50,549 nt of DNA. It comes from Clostridia bacterium. Its GTDB lineage: Bacteria; Bacillota; Clostridia; Oscillospirales; Acutalibacteraceae. The DNA is taken from the NCBI GenBank assembly GCA_017407705.1, contig JAFQWA010000015.1, forward strand, positions 1 to 50,549, in the 5' to 3' direction. The first letter of the stretch is position 1. Each line of letters opens with the position of its first letter. The position numbers and the translations under genes were made by a program. Below, in pieces: positions 14,773-24,953 of the stretch. The notes below the pieces were generated by a model. That model was not told the DNA's origin. It saw only the letters and a list, made by a program, of their open reading frames with translations, and did not search any database.

Positions 14773-16803
14773 TTAAACCCTGAAAAGCTCCATTATCATA
14801 CTGTAAACCTCGGGGAAATCTTTTTTAATGTTATAGGGCGATGTGCTGAACAACACCGTCACTCCTCTAAACAGAGTTATTGCTATCAGCACCACTGCAG
14901 CTGCACATATCAGCCTATGCGCCAATCTGTTATCCCTTACTCTTTCCTCTAAGCACAACAGTATCAGCACCGACGCAATACTCAGCATCAACGCAATATC
15001 CGACACATACCGTATGTTTATACCGCCAAGGCAGAAGTCCAAAAACGCCACCGCCGCCGCCATTACCGCTACCGTAAACAGTGATACCGGCACCACGCCC
15101 CACTTTTTCCCTTTTTCTTTCAAAAGCGGAAGTGCAAGTACTAAAAGTGTTAGAGGATAGCAGAACACACCAAAGCTTTTTGCAGAATAGATATACCCTG
15201 GGTACACCGTCACATCTGCCGATGAGGGTGCTGCAAATGGGAAAACGAAGGATGAAGCCATAGGCTGCACAAAGTAATGGTAAAGTGACGGGAGCAGCTT
15301 ACTGAGACTTAATTTATTATAGCTTATGTTACTTACCGTCAACTGATAAGCCGAGCCAAAATCCGTTACCGAGCCAAATCTTACATAGTTATAGCTCATT
15401 ATACCAACCGCACCCAACACAACGGGTACCATAAATGCCGCCGCAAATTTGACCTTTTCACTTACCGCCGTCTGCTTTTCTCTGAGCAGTGATATAAACG
15501 CAGGGGCAACGCAAAGTCCTAACAAAGCGGTGTTTGGTCGTGACGCCACTGCAAACACAAAGAATATACCTGCCAAAGCAAACCGCCATATTTTTCGCTG
15601 TTTGTAGGCAGTGGCCGATAGCCATATAAAAAGGCTTAGATTAAACAGTGCCGAAAGCAGCGGCAAACAGTAAAAGTCACCTATCACGCAGATAAGCATA
15701 ACATTTCCCGCTACCACCGCCGCAACCGACGATATAAGCATCAGCAGTAGGTTGGCTTTTTTTACATAAAGCCGTGTAAGATACGCCACAAGCATCACTG
15801 TTAACGCCGATAGCAGTGATGCATAAATCTGACAGGCAAAGCCCTCTGTGGGGATATGACCTGACAAAAAATACACGGGATAATACAGTTGGAAAATAGG
15901 AGTAGTGCCGTAATAGGAATAATATTTACCGTTGTAATAGGCCCTGTCCCAGCTAACGTCAACACCCATCTGTTTACGCTGTTCTGCATCATAAGGATCT
16001 TCCATGCGTTCCAAAAAGGGGTCGGGGTCAATATCCAAATGAGTCTGCCCCTTCATAAAGGCATCGAACTGCTGAATATATGGCGTGTAATTTTTCGCCC
16101 GATTTTCTAAGGGATACTTCACAACAGCATTATCGGAATGTACTGCACCCACAAAAACAGTACACAAAGCACATAGCAAGGCACACATACCGACTGCCAC
16201 TGTATGCTTTATGTTTTCGGGGTTGTATATTACCCTATACAGTCTCTTTTTGATGATAACTGCTACCGTCAGACAAAGTAAAAACAACAGAGCAACTCTA
16301 AAAACATTAAATCTAAAGGGTATGGGATAATTTAGTTTAATGCCCTTAATCCTTATATCCTTAGCATTGTAAAATTCAAGTCTTAATTTCTTAAGCTTAC
16401 CACCCGACTGAATTTTTATGTTTTTTAAAGTATCACTGCCGGTATATATTTCTCCGTTGAAAACGGGCACAAAGTTTACAGAACGGTTCTCATCGGTAAT
16501 ATACACTTTTACAGTACAAAACTTGCTATCCCCCACCGTTTGAAGCAGCATATTGTCCGCTTGTATTCCCACATTTTCAAATTCCAGTATAGTGGGGTCG
16601 TTGGAGTTCAGCTGATAGCTGTTATCGGACACAAGCTCCACTTCGCCCGACAAAAAATTATCTCTTGATAGCTCTATATTGTGTTTTTCAAGACCGTTGG
16701 TATTTTGTGTTATAGCAGAAAAGTTGAACAGTGACAATTCCGCTAAGATAACTATCACAGCTACTATAATCACTGTTTTTAACAAGCCAAGCTTTTTATT
16801 CAA
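14773..16803 (-). CDS. Large multispanning membrane protein, GT-C glycosyltransferase-like
   Basis: A 676-residue protein with one N-terminal membrane anchor, an extracytoplasmic segment (about residues 30-165), and then roughly ten transmembrane helices. The segment QQFDAFMKGQTHLDIDPDPFLERMEDPYD, followed by WDRAYYNGKYYSYYGTTPIFQLYYPVYFLSGH, resembles the first outer loop of polyprenyl-phosphate-sugar dependent (GT-C) glycosyltransferases, where an acidic residue is catalytic. That assignment is tentative. The start is TTG after a G-rich RBS. It is a single gene with no cell-wall neighbours, and its role in glycosylating envelope polymers is inference. Confidence 0.6.
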   Translation of the reverse strand: MNKKLGLLKTVIIVAVIVILAELSLFNFSAITQNTNGLEKHNIELSRDNFLSGEVELVSDNSYQLNSNDPTILEFENVGIQADNMLLQTVGDSKFCTVKVYITDENRSVNFVPVFNGEIYTGSDTLKNIKIQSGGKLKKLRLEFYNAKDIRIKGIKLNYPIPFRFNVFRVALLFLLCLTVAVIIKKRLYRVIYNPENIKHTVAVGMCALLCALCTVFVGAVHSDNAVVKYPLENRAKNYTPYIQQFDAFMKGQTHLDIDPDPFLERMEDPYDAEQRKQMGVDVSWDRAYYNGKYYSYYGTTPIFQLYYPVYFLSGHIPTEGFACQIYASLLSALTVMLVAYLTRLYVKKANLLLMLISSVAAVVAGNVMLICVIGDFYCLPLLSALFNLSLFIWLSATAYKQRKIWRFALAGIFFVFAVASRPNTALLGLCVAPAFISLLREKQTAVSEKVKFAAAFMVPVVLGAVGIMSYNYVRFGSVTDFGSAYQLTVSNISYNKLSLSKLLPSLYHYFVQPMASSFVFPFAAPSSADVTVYPGYIYSAKSFGVFCYPLTLLVLALPLLKEKGKKWGVVPVSLFTVAVMAAAVAFLDFCLGGINIRYVSDIALMLSIASVLILLCLEERVRDNRLAHRLICAAAVVLIAITLFRGVTVLFSTSPYNIKKDFPEVYSMIMELFRV

Positions 16804-16904
16804 AACCCCACCGCCTTTAACGTCCTTATTTACAAAAATTTTACCATACCGCCGCTAAACTTTCAAGGAAAACCGTTATACTGATATAATATTGTAAAAA
16901 ACAC

Positions 16905-16933
16905 TTGCAAAAAGGCTCAAATAATGGCATAAT
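16905..16933 (+). promoter_or_regulatory. Promoter of valS
   Basis: TTGCAA (16905-16910), 17 bases, then CATAAT (16928-16933). The untranslated leader would be only about 25-30 bases, so there is no room for a T-box. Confidence 0.65.
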
Positions 16934-16969
16934 AAAGAGTAAATTATTTGTGTTAGGAATGAATTGGAA

Positions 16970-19585
16970 ATGGCTAAACAGCTTGCTAAAACCTACGAGC
17001 CTCAGGAGGTTGAAAATCGCACCTATGCCTTTTGGCAGGAAGGTGGATTTTTTCACGCTGAGGTTGATCAAAATAAGAAACCTTATACTATTGTAATTCC
17101 CCCGCCCAACATTACAGGTCAGCTCCACATGGGTCATGCTCTGGACAACACTCTGCAGGATATTCTTATCCGTTTTCGCAGAATGCAGGGCTACAACGCT
17201 CTGTGGCTTCCCGGTACTGACCATGCGTCCATCGCTACTGAAGCGAAAATCGTTGAGGCTATGGCAAAGGAAGGCATCACCAAAGCCGACATCGGACGTG
17301 AAGGCTTTTTGGAGCGTGCCTGGAAATGGAAAGAAACCTATGGCGGACGTATTATTTCTCAGCTTAAGAAAATGGGTTCGTCCTGCGACTGGGAAAGAGA
17401 GCGCTTCACCTTAGACGAAGGCTGCAGCAAAGCAGTTAAAGAGGTTTTTGTTAACCTTTACGAAAAGGGACTTATCTATCGCGGTGAGCGTATTATCAAC
17501 TGGTGTCCCTATTGTAAAACATCTATCTCCGATGCAGAGGTTGAGTATGAAGAGAAGGACGGTCATTTCTGGCACCTTCGTTATCCTCTTACTGACGGCA
17601 GCGGATACATTGAACTTGCAACCACCCGTCCTGAAACTTTGCTTGGTGATACTGCAGTGGCTGTTCATCCTGATGATGAGCGTTATAAGGATATGGTTGG
17701 CAAAACCGTTACTCTGCCTTTGGTAGGCCGTCAGATCCCCATTATTGCTGACTCTTACGTTGAGCCTGAGTTTGGTACCGGTGTGGTTAAGATCACCCCT
17801 GCTCACGACCCCAATGACTTTGAGGTTGGCTTGCGTCATAATCTGCCTGTTATTAACGTACTTACCGACGATGCACATATCAACGAAAACGGCGGCAAGT
17901 ATCAGGGACTTGACAGATACGAAGCACGTAAGGCTATGGTTAAAGACCTTGAAGAAGGCGGCTTCTTAATTAAAATTGAGGATCACAAGCACAACGTTGG
18001 TACCTGTTACAGATGCTCTACTGTTGTTGAACCCAGTGTTTCAAAGCAGTGGTTTGTAAAAATGGAGCCTTTGGCAGGTCCTGCTATCGAAGCTGTAAAA
18101 AGCGGTAAGATCAAGTTTGTGCCCGAGCGTTTTGATAAAACCTATTACCACTGGATGGAAGGCATCCATGACTGGTGTATCTCCCGTCAGCTTTGGTGGG
18201 GTCACAGAATCCCCGCTTGGTACTGTGACGATTGCGGTGAGCTTATCGTATCAAAGGATGAGCCTCATACCTGCCCTAAATGTGGCAGCACAAAGTTAAC
18301 TCAGGATCCCGACACTCTGGATACCTGGTTCTCATCAGCCCTCTGGCCCTTCTCAACTTTGGGTTGGCCCGAAAACACAGAAGAGCTTAAGTATTTCTAC
18401 CCCACCAGCACACTGGTTACCGGCTACGACATCATCTTCTTCTGGGTTGCAAGAATGATCTTCTCAGGCTGTGAGCATATGGGTGACGTTCCCTTCAACA
18501 CTGTTCTGATTCACGGTTTGGTTCGTGATGCTCAGGGCAGAAAGATGTCTAAATCCTTAGGCAACGGCGTTGATCCCTTAGAGGAGATCGAGAAATACGG
18601 TGCTGATGCTTTAAGATTTACTCTTGCTACCGGTAACAGTCCGGGAAATGATATGAGATATATGCCTGAGCGTGTTGAGGCATCCCGTAACTTTGCAAAC
18701 AAGATCTGGAACGCCGCAAGATTTATCTTAATGAATCTTGAGGACGAGGAACCCGCTCCTTATATTCCCGAGAAGCTTAATATGGAAGACAAGTGGATAC
18801 TCAGCAAGTACAACACTGTTGTAAAAGAGGTTACCGATAACCTTGAAAAGTTTGAGCTTGGTCTTGCTGTGCAGAAGCTTTACGATTTCATTTGGGACGT
18901 TTTCTGCGACTGGTACATTGAGATTGCAAAGATCCGTCTTAACTCTGATGACAAAGCTACTGCTAAAGCAGTTCTGGTTTATGTAATGAGCAACACACTG
19001 AAATTGCTCCATCCCTTTATGCCCTTTATCACTGAGGAAATCTGGCAGACATTACCTCACGACGGTGAGAGCATTATGATCTCCAAATTCCCCGAGTACA
19101 GTGATGCATTGGCATTTACTGCTGAGGAAAAAGAGTTTGAGCGTATTATGAGTGCGGTTCGTGCTATCAGAAACCGCCGTGCTGAAATGAACGTTGCTCC
19201 CTCTAAAAAGGCAGCTGTTTACATTGCAACTGCTAATAAAGACACCTTCTCTGCTTGCAGTGCAGTTATTGCTAAATTGGCAAGCGGCAGTGAGGTTTCA
19301 GTGGCAGACAGCTTTGAGATTGAAAACGCTGTAAACATCGTAACCGATGATGCTAAGATCTACATTCCCTTAGGCGAGTTGGTGGACTTTGAGGCTGAGA
19401 AAAAGCGTCTTGAAAAGGAAAAGGATGCTGCACTCAAACAGTTAAGTCAGATCGAAAACAAGCTTAGCAATCAGGGATTTTTAGCAAAAGCACCGGCGGC
19501 TGTTGTGGAAAAAGAAAGAAACGCAGCAGCAACTCTTAAAGAGAAATTAACTCTCTTAGAGCAGGAGCTTTTAAAATTAGGATAA
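16970..19585 (+). CDS. valS: Valyl-tRNA synthetase
   Basis: An approximately 870-residue class I aminoacyl-tRNA synthetase that charges tRNA-Val. The HIGH motif is HMGHA in [15 protein letters not shown], the KMSKS motif is intact ([11 protein letters not shown]), and the editing domain contains [18 protein letters not shown] zinc-type Cys cluster (CDDCGELI...CPKCGS) lies near residue 420, and the C-terminal coiled coil runs from about 805 ([20 protein letters not shown]). I chose ATG at 16970. A TTG two codons upstream (16964) has closer spacing to AGGA and is an alternative. folC follows after a hairpin terminator. Confidence 0.97.
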   Translation: MAKQLAKTYEPQEVENRTYAFWQEGGFFHAEVDQNKKPYTIVIPPPNITGQLHMGHALDNTLQDILIRFRRMQGYNALWLPGTDHASIATEAKIVEAMAKEGITKADIGREGFLERAWKWKETYGGRIISQLKKMGSSCDWERERFTLDEGCSKAVKEVFVNLYEKGLIYRGERIINWCPYCKTSISDAEVEYEEKDGHFWHLRYPLTDGSGYIELATTRPETLLGDTAVAVHPDDERYKDMVGKTVTLPLVGRQIPIIADSYVEPEFGTGVVKITPAHDPNDFEVGLRHNLPVINVLTDDAHINENGGKYQGLDRYEARKAMVKDLEEGGFLIKIEDHKHNVGTCYRCSTVVEPSVSKQWFVKMEPLAGPAIEAVKSGKIKFVPERFDKTYYHWMEGIHDWCISRQLWWGHRIPAWYCDDCGELIVSKDEPHTCPKCGSTKLTQDPDTLDTWFSSALWPFSTLGWPENTEELKYFYPTSTLVTGYDIIFFWVARMIFSGCEHMGDVPFNTVLIHGLVRDAQGRKMSKSLGNGVDPLEEIEKYGADALRFTLATGNSPGNDMRYMPERVEASRNFANKIWNAARFILMNLEDEEPAPYIPEKLNMEDKWILSKYNTVVKEVTDNLEKFELGLAVQKLYDFIWDVFCDWYIEIAKIRLNSDDKATAKAVLVYVMSNTLKLLHPFMPFITEEIWQTLPHDGESIMISKFPEYSDALAFTAEEKEFERIMSAVRAIRNRRAEMNVAPSKKAAVYIATANKDTFSACSAVIAKLASGSEVSVADSFEIENAVNIVTDDAKIYIPLGELVDFEAEKKRLEKEKDAALKQLSQIENKLSNQGFLAKAPAAVVEKERNAAATLKEKLTLLEQELLKLG

Positions 19586-19591
19586 AGTTAT

Positions 19592-19621
19592 ATGGCTGCA
19601 GTATTCTGCAGCCATAATTTT
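19592..19621 (+). terminator. Terminator between valS and folC
   Basis: ATGGCTGCAG (19592-19601) and CTGCAGCCAT (19606-19615) form a 10-bp stem with a TATT loop, followed by AATTTTT. It may only partly uncouple folC from valS. Confidence 0.8.
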
Positions 19622-19639
19622 TGAAAGTGATGTGGTATT

Positions 19640-20890
19640 TTGGACTATAAAACCGCAACCGAATATATAAATTCCTTTTTAGTGTTCGGCTCCAAACCGG
19701 GACTTGAAAGAATAGCATTATTGCTTGATAAATTGGGTAATCCCCAAAACAAGCTTAAATTTATCCACGTTGCAGGTACCAACGGCAAGGGCTCTATCTG
19801 TGCCTACACCGCCTCTATTCTGCAATCAGCAGGCTACAAAACAGGTCTGTTCATCTCACCGTATATACTTGACTTTCGTGAGAGATTTCAGATAAACGGC
19901 GAAATGATCGAGGAATCCACCTTAGCACGTCTTACAGAGCAGCTTAAAGCGGTGGTGGATACCCTTAATGATCAGGACAAGCCCACAGAGTTTGAGCTTA
20001 TCACTGCACTGGCTATGATGTATTTTGAAGCTGAAAGCTGCGATGTGGTGGTGCTGGAAGTGGGTTTAGGCGGCAGATTCGACTCCACCAACATTATCCC
20101 CACTCCCCTTTGCAGTGTTATTGCATCTATCAGCCTTGACCATATTGCGGTGCTGGGTGATACCATAGACAAGATCGCCTTTGAAAAGGCGGGTATCATC
20201 AAAAACGGCGGTAAAACAGTGTGCTACCCCATACAGCAGGACAGTGCCTTAAATGTGATTAAATCAATAGCAAGCCAGCGAGATAACGCGTTTATCCTGC
20301 CTGATGTGAGCTCTGTGCAAGTAACACAGCAGGGCTTTGAGGGTGATAAAGTGCGTTACGGTGATTTATGCTTCACACTGCCTATTTTGGGCAAATGTCA
20401 GCCCTACAACGCCGCTACTGCCATTGAAGCGGTAAGGTGTAGCGGACTAAAGGTGAGTGATGAGCAGATAGTAAACGGCATCCAGCAAACTCAGTTCCCT
20501 GCCCGATGTGAGGTGCTGAGAAATAATCCGCTTATACTTATTGACGGTGCTCACAACCCTGACGGTGCATACAGCTTATTCGAGCTTTTAACCAAAACAA
20601 ACACTAAGCCCGTTGCTGTGATGGGCATGATGGCAGATAAAGACGTTGACTCAGTTATGTCTATATTAGCACCCTGCTTTGATGAGATCTACACCGTTAC
20701 TGTCAGCAACCCAAGATCAATGACAGCCAATGAGTTAAAGGAAATTGCTGAAAAATACTGCAGTAAGGTCACTGCCTTTGACAGTCAGCAGATGGCAATA
20801 GACACTGCACTGAGCCTTAATAAAGACCTTTGTGTGTGCGGATCCTTTTATCTTGCGGCAGATGTGCGAAATTATCTTAAAAACCGATAA
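19640..20890 (+). CDS. folC: Folylpolyglutamate synthase / dihydrofolate synthase
   Basis: A 416-residue Mur-ligase-fold enzyme that adds glutamate to folates. The P-loop is HVAGTNGKGSICAYTASIL near residues 42-60, followed by FISPYILDFRERFQING. VVLEVGLGGRFDSTN is the conserved central block, and IDGAHNPDGA marks the glutamate ligase domain. The start is TTG (19640); no better ATG fits the family N-terminus (DYKTATEYINS). The valS-folC order is common in Bacillota. Confidence 0.94.
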   Translation: MDYKTATEYINSFLVFGSKPGLERIALLLDKLGNPQNKLKFIHVAGTNGKGSICAYTASILQSAGYKTGLFISPYILDFRERFQINGEMIEESTLARLTEQLKAVVDTLNDQDKPTEFELITALAMMYFEAESCDVVVLEVGLGGRFDSTNIIPTPLCSVIASISLDHIAVLGDTIDKIAFEKAGIIKNGGKTVCYPIQQDSALNVIKSIASQRDNAFILPDVSSVQVTQQGFEGDKVRYGDLCFTLPILGKCQPYNAATAIEAVRCSGLKVSDEQIVNGIQQTQFPARCEVLRNNPLILIDGAHNPDGAYSLFELLTKTNTKPVAVMGMMADKDVDSVMSILAPCFDEIYTVTVSNPRSMTANELKEIAEKYCSKVTAFDSQQMAIDTALSLNKDLCVCGSFYLAADVRNYLKNR

Positions 20891-20937
20891 AACAATGCCC
20901 TTTTCTACAACAGGATTCGTGGGAATATTCAAATTAA

Positions 20938-20968
20938 AGCCTATATCATATAGATATAGGCTTTTTTA
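20938..20968 (+). terminator. Terminator after folC
   Basis: AGCCTATATC and GATATAGGCT (20938-20962) pair around ATATA, followed by TTTTTATTTT. Only 27 bases separate it from the spoIIAA start, so any spoIIA promoter must overlap it or lie upstream of it. Confidence 0.85.
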
Positions 20969-20995
20969 TTTTGCCATCAGAAAGGAAGTTACATA

Positions 20996-21304
20996 ATGCA
21001 ATGCAGAATTGAATCATCGGGGAATATCATCACCGCCTATCTTGACGGTGAAATAGATCATCACACCGCAAAGGATGTCAGAGAGAAAATTGACGCCCAG
21101 ATTATGGCTCAGTCACCTGAGCTTTTGGTTTTGGACTTTCGTGATGTAACGTTTATGGACAGCTCAGGTATCGGCTTAGTTATGGGCCGCTACAAGCAAA
21201 TGCAGCTGCTAAGTGGCCAGTTACACATCTCCAACCTCTCACCTCACATTAAAAAGGTTATGCAATTAGCAGGTATGGACAGGCTTGCTACCATTAAAAA
21301 TTAA
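20996..21304 (+). CDS. spoIIAA: Anti-sigma F factor antagonist
   Basis: A 102-residue STAS-domain protein. The phosphorylated serine lies in FMDSSGIGLVMGRYK, with the second Ser (S57) matching S58 of Bacillus subtilis SpoIIAA. In the forespore, unphosphorylated SpoIIAA binds SpoIIAB and releases sigmaF. It is the first gene of the spoIIAA-spoIIAB-sigF cluster, 14 bases before spoIIAB. RBS AAAGGAAG. Confidence 0.95.
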   Translation: MQCRIESSGNIITAYLDGEIDHHTAKDVREKIDAQIMAQSPELLVLDFRDVTFMDSSGIGLVMGRYKQMQLLSGQLHISNLSPHIKKVMQLAGMDRLATIKN

Positions 21305-21318
21305 AAGGAGTTTTAAAA

Positions 21319-21747
21319 ATGAAGATACTTAATCAATTTAAAATGGAACTGCTTGCACGCAGCTCCAACGAAAGCTTTTCACGAGTGGCGGTAGCGGCGT
21401 TTGTTTCTCAACTTGACCCCACTATTGAGGAAATAAGTGATATAAAAACTGCAGTCAGTGAGGCGGTAACCAACTGTATCGTCCACGCCTACAAAGAGCA
21501 GTTAGGATATATTTACATAACCGTACGTATTTTGCAGGGCAACAAGGTGTCTATCAAGATAAAAGACAAGGGTTGCGGTATTGCCGACATAAAACAGGCT
21601 ATGGAGCCGCTTTTCACCACCGCAGGCGGTGAACGTGCAGGACTGGGCTTTGCGGTTATGCAAAGCTTTATGGATAAGATATATGTAAAATCCCAAGTGG
21701 GCAAAGGTACTACGGTTATATTCCACAAGCAGTTAAAATCACGATAA
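21319..21747 (+). CDS. spoIIAB: Anti-sigma F factor, serine kinase
   Basis: A 142-residue GHKL-fold kinase. N box: EAVTNCIVHAY. G1: IKDKGCGI. G2: GERAGLGFAVMQ. It holds sigmaF inactive and phosphorylates SpoIIAA. The length is as in the B. subtilis protein (about 146). It precedes sigF by 12 bases. Confidence 0.96.
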   Translation: MKILNQFKMELLARSSNESFSRVAVAAFVSQLDPTIEEISDIKTAVSEAVTNCIVHAYKEQLGYIYITVRILQGNKVSIKIKDKGCGIADIKQAMEPLFTTAGGERAGLGFAVMQSFMDKIYVKSQVGKGTTVIFHKQLKSR

Positions 21748-21759
21748 AAGGTGTCGGAT

Positions 21760-22413
21760 ATGACCGATAGAGATAAATTTATTGAAAGCAATCTAAAGCT
21801 GGTACATTCCTGCTGTCATCGTATGACCAATCGGGGCATCGAGTATGATGACCTGTACTCCGCAGGGTGCGTGGGGCTTATCAAAGCCGTTGACAACTTC
21901 GACGAAAGCAGAGGCTTTAGTTTTTCCACCTACGCCGTGCCGGTGATATTAGGTGAGATAAAGCGGTTGTTCCGTGACGGCGGCACCGTTAAAGTGGGCA
22001 GGACCTTAAAGGAACTGTCCTTAAAGGCTACCCGACAGCAGCAGATATTACAGGTTAAACTTAACCGTGAACCCACTGTGGGTGAGTTGGCAGAGAGTCT
22101 TAACGTTTCCCCCGAAGAAGCCGCTCAGGCACTTACCGCCTCACTGCCTGCCATATCTTTAACCTATGAGGGTGAAGACGGCGTAAGTGAGTTGGAGCTG
22201 CCAAGCAGTGAATTTGAGGAGACTGTGGTGGGTGCTCTCTCTTTAAAACAGGCAGTCACTTCCCTGCCCGATAAAGACCGTGACCTGATAATGCTCAGGT
22301 ATTACAAGGAAAAAACTCAAAGCCAGACCGCCAAAGAGCTTGGTATGACACAGGTGCAAGTATCCCGACGAGAACGGGCAATATTAGTAGAACTGCGAAA
22401 AAAATTAGGCTGA
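21760..22413 (+). CDS. sigF: RNA polymerase sigma factor SigF
   Basis: A 217-residue sigma factor for the early forespore. Region 2 contains DDLYSAGCVGLIKAVDNFDESRGFSFSTYAVPVILGEIKRLFRD, region 3 REPTVGELAESLNVSPEEAAQAL, and region 4 LPDKDRDLIMLRYYKEKTQSQTAKELGMTQVQVSRRERAIL. I chose ATG at 21760, with AAAAGG at proper spacing. The GTG at 21751 lies inside that RBS. Two candidate target promoters occur in this window (41663, 42511). Confidence 0.95.
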   Translation: MTDRDKFIESNLKLVHSCCHRMTNRGIEYDDLYSAGCVGLIKAVDNFDESRGFSFSTYAVPVILGEIKRLFRDGGTVKVGRTLKELSLKATRQQQILQVKLNREPTVGELAESLNVSPEEAAQALTASLPAISLTYEGEDGVSELELPSSEFEETVVGALSLKQAVTSLPDKDRDLIMLRYYKEKTQSQTAKELGMTQVQVSRRERAILVELRKKLG

Positions 22414-22437
22414 CAGGTATGTCAGCCTAATTTTTAT
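22405..22437. terminator. Bidirectional terminator, sigF / alcohol dehydrogenase
   Basis: TTAGGCTGACA (22405-22415) and TGTCAGCCTAA (22420-22430) with loop GGTA, flanked by A and T runs. The hairpin overlaps the end of sigF and serves both convergent genes. Confidence 0.88.
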
Positions 22438-23597
22438 TTTGCTAATTTATATATCTCAACAACGTCTTGCTTGTACAGTTTTTTAAGTCCACCGCAACAG
22501 CCGTCCCCCACACACTTTTCAGCCATAAGCTCAATGTTTTCTTCCCCAATATCCAGGTCAGACAAACGGGTGGGCAGTCCTATTGACTTATAAAAGCTCT
22601 CCAAACGGCTGATAGCAGTTAAAATAAGCTCATCGGGATGCTTAAAGGAGCCCTCAACACCCATAACGTTACGGGCAAACTGTGTAAACATAGGCACATT
22701 ATCCTTGTAAGCATACTTCATCCAAGCGGGTGAAATAATAGCCAAACCTGCACCGTGAGCAATATCGTAAATAGCGCTGATCTCGTGCTCGATAGCGTGA
22801 GATGCCCAGTCCTGCTTACGGCCTACACCCAAAATATCGTTATGTGCCACGCTGGACGCCCACATTATCTCTGCCCAGGCATCGTAGTCGCTCATATTTT
22901 TCATAATCTTAGGTGCGTTATACATAATGGATTTCAAGGTCGCCTCACACAAACGGTCAGTAAGATCGGCGTTTTCGGTGTTGGTGAAATAACGCTCGAA
23001 AATATGCACCATCATATCACAAATACCGTTTGCCGCCTGATTTTTCGGCAAGGTAAAGCAATACTCGGGATTTAAAATGCTGAAAACAGGACGTGTTATA
23101 TTAGATGTATAGCCCGACTTGATCTTAATATCGTCATTAGTAATAACCGAGCTGGGACTACTCTCACTGCCTGCGGCAGGAATAGTCAAAACCGTAGCAA
23201 CGGGCAGAGCCTCAGTAGCCTGAGCCTTTCCTGCATAAAAGTCCCAAACGTCGCCGCTGTATTTAACACCCAGTGCAATCGCCTTTGATGAGTCGATAAC
23301 ACTGCCGCCGCCAACAGCCAGGATAAATCCGATATTTTCCTTTTTGCAAAGCTCAATACCCTCATAAACCAGCTTAAGTCGGGGATTAGGCTGAACACCG
23401 CCCAGCTCCACAAACTCAACGTCTGCCGCCTTTAAGGACTTCACAACTCTATCATAAAGTCCGCTCTTTTTAATACTACCGCCGCCGTAGTGCAGTAAAA
23501 CCTTATCGGCATAAGCCTTTATTTCCTTGCCAACAGTATCCTCCATACCCTTTCCGAATATGGTTTTTGTATAATTATGAAACACAAAATTTTCCAT
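22434..23597 (-). CDS. Iron-containing alcohol dehydrogenase (butanol dehydrogenase-like)
   Basis: A 387-residue group III alcohol dehydrogenase. The nucleotide site is AVGGGSVIDSSKAIALG, and the metal site residues lie in GICDMMVHIFERYF and WASHAIEHEISAIYDIAHGAGL. The sequence resembles clostridial NAD(P)H-dependent butanol dehydrogenases, which reduce butyraldehyde or acetaldehyde during fermentation. The exact substrate is not certain. Start: ATG at 23597 with GGAGG 8 bases upstream; the GTG three codons earlier lies in that RBS. The gene is monocistronic and convergent with sigF. Confidence 0.9.
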   Translation of the reverse strand: MENFVFHNYTKTIFGKGMEDTVGKEIKAYADKVLLHYGGGSIKKSGLYDRVVKSLKAADVEFVELGGVQPNPRLKLVYEGIELCKKENIGFILAVGGGSVIDSSKAIALGVKYSGDVWDFYAGKAQATEALPVATVLTIPAAGSESSPSSVITNDDIKIKSGYTSNITRPVFSILNPEYCFTLPKNQAANGICDMMVHIFERYFTNTENADLTDRLCEATLKSIMYNAPKIMKNMSDYDAWAEIMWASSVAHNDILGVGRKQDWASHAIEHEISAIYDIAHGAGLAIISPAWMKYAYKDNVPMFTQFARNVMGVEGSFKHPDELILTAISRLESFYKSIGLPTRLSDLDIGEENIELMAEKCVGDGCCGGLKKLYKQDVVEIYKLAK

Positions 23598-23649
23598 ATA
23601 AAGCACCTCCGTTACGCTTATTATATACTAACTTAGTCCCAAAAAGCAA

Positions 23650-23678
23650 TTGTAAATGCAATAAAAATGGCGTATAAT
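23650..23678 (+). promoter_or_regulatory. Promoter of hflX
   Basis: TTGTAA (23650-23655), 17 bases, TATAAT (23673-23678), 27 bases before the start codon. Confidence 0.78.
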
Positions 23679-23705
23679 AAATTTACAATGTAACGTGGAG
23701 GAACT

Positions 23706-24953
23706 ATGGACTTTTTTGTAAACGAAATCAGACCTGAAAAAGCACTGCTTATAGGCGTTGACACAGGTGAGTATGACGCTGAAGCCTTGATCGACGAGCT
23801 GGAGCAACTGGCTCAGACTGCAGGAGCAGAGGTTTTTGCAAAAACAATTCAAAGACGTAAAACTATTGATTCCGCAACCTTTGTGGGGTCGGGCTTTTTG
23901 CACGAAATTGCCGACACCTGCCGTACTAACGATATCGACCTTATCATTTTCGATGATGAGTTAACTCCCAGTCAGCAGCGTAATGTTGAAATGATAACCG
24001 ACGTGCGTGTTATCGACAGAACCCTGCTGATTTTGGATATTTTTGCTCAACGTGCCCGTTCAAGAGAGGGTAAGATTCAAGTTGAACTGGCTCAGTTGAA
24101 ATATACTCTGCCCCGTCTTGGCGGCAAGGGTACTCAGCTTTCCCGTCTTGGCGGCGGTATCGGTACACGTGGCCCCGGTGAGACTAAGCTGGAAAGTGAC
24201 AGACGTCATATTCGTCGCAGAATAAATGCTTTGGAAGAAGCGTTGTCGGTGGTGGAGAAAAACCGCAAGGTACTGCAAAATCGTCGCAAGAAAACCGGTG
24301 TTGTAACAGTATCGTTAGTAGGCTACACTAACGCAGGTAAATCGTCACTGATGAACGCACTCACCAACGCAGGTGTGTTAAGTGAGAACAAGCTGTTTGC
24401 AACGCTGGACCCCACCTCCAGAGCACTCACCCTGCCCGACGGCAAGGAAATTATGCTGATCGACACGGTTGGTCTTATCAGAAAGCTGCCACACCATTTA
24501 GTAGAAGCGTTTAAGTCCACCTTAGAGGAAGCGGCAAACGCCGATTTAGTGCTAAATATTGTTGACGGCAGCAGCAGTGAGGCGGACGAACATCTCAAAG
24601 TGACGCAGAATATATTGTCGGAGCTTAATTGCAGCGGCGATAAAATATTAACAGTTGTCAACAAGTGTGATGTGATGAATGATGATTTTATAATTGATAA
24701 TATAAACGACGCAGTGAAGATCTCAGCTTTAACCGGCGAGGGTATTGATAAGCTGCTCAGCGTTATCCAAAAGCGACTGCAAAAGGATAGGATAACTCTT
24801 GCCCTGAAAATCCCCTATGATAAAGTGGGTCTGATTGCAAAAATCCGTTCCGACGGCAAGGTGTTAAGTGAGGAATATCTTGATGATCACATTTTGGTAA
24901 ACGCCATTGTAAACGTCCGTTTTAAAAAGGATTTAGAGGAATATATTATATAG
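23706..24953 (+). CDS. hflX: GTPase HflX (ribosome-associated)
   Basis: A 415-residue GTPase. The N-terminal HflX domain contains FDDELTPSQQRNVE and IDRTLLILDIFAQRARSREGKIQVELAQLKY. The glycine-rich linker GGKGTQLSRLGGGIGTRGPGETKLESDRR follows. The G domain has G1 GYTNAGKSS, G3 DTVGLIRKLP and G4 NKCD. HflX splits or rescues stalled ribosomes, particularly under heat stress. Monocistronic, with its own promoter and terminator. Confidence 0.96.
   Translation: MDFFVNEIRPEKALLIGVDTGEYDAEALIDELEQLAQTAGAEVFAKTIQRRKTIDSATFVGSGFLHEIADTCRTNDIDLIIFDDELTPSQQRNVEMITDVRVIDRTLLILDIFAQRARSREGKIQVELAQLKYTLPRLGGKGTQLSRLGGGIGTRGPGETKLESDRRHIRRRINALEEALSVVEKNRKVLQNRRKKTGVVTVSLVGYTNAGKSSLMNALTNAGVLSENKLFATLDPTSRALTLPDGKEIMLIDTVGLIRKLPHHLVEAFKSTLEEAANADLVLNIVDGSSSEADEHLKVTQNILSELNCSGDKILTVVNKCDVMNDDFIIDNINDAVKISALTGEGIDKLLSVIQKRLQKDRITLALKIPYDKVGLIAKIRSDGKVLSEEYLDDHILVNAIVNVRFKKDLEEYII

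Noticed and set aside
16804-16969. Possible T-box or other riboswitch ahead of valS
   Set aside because: The promoter leaves a leader of about 25-30 bases, with no specifier stem or terminator.
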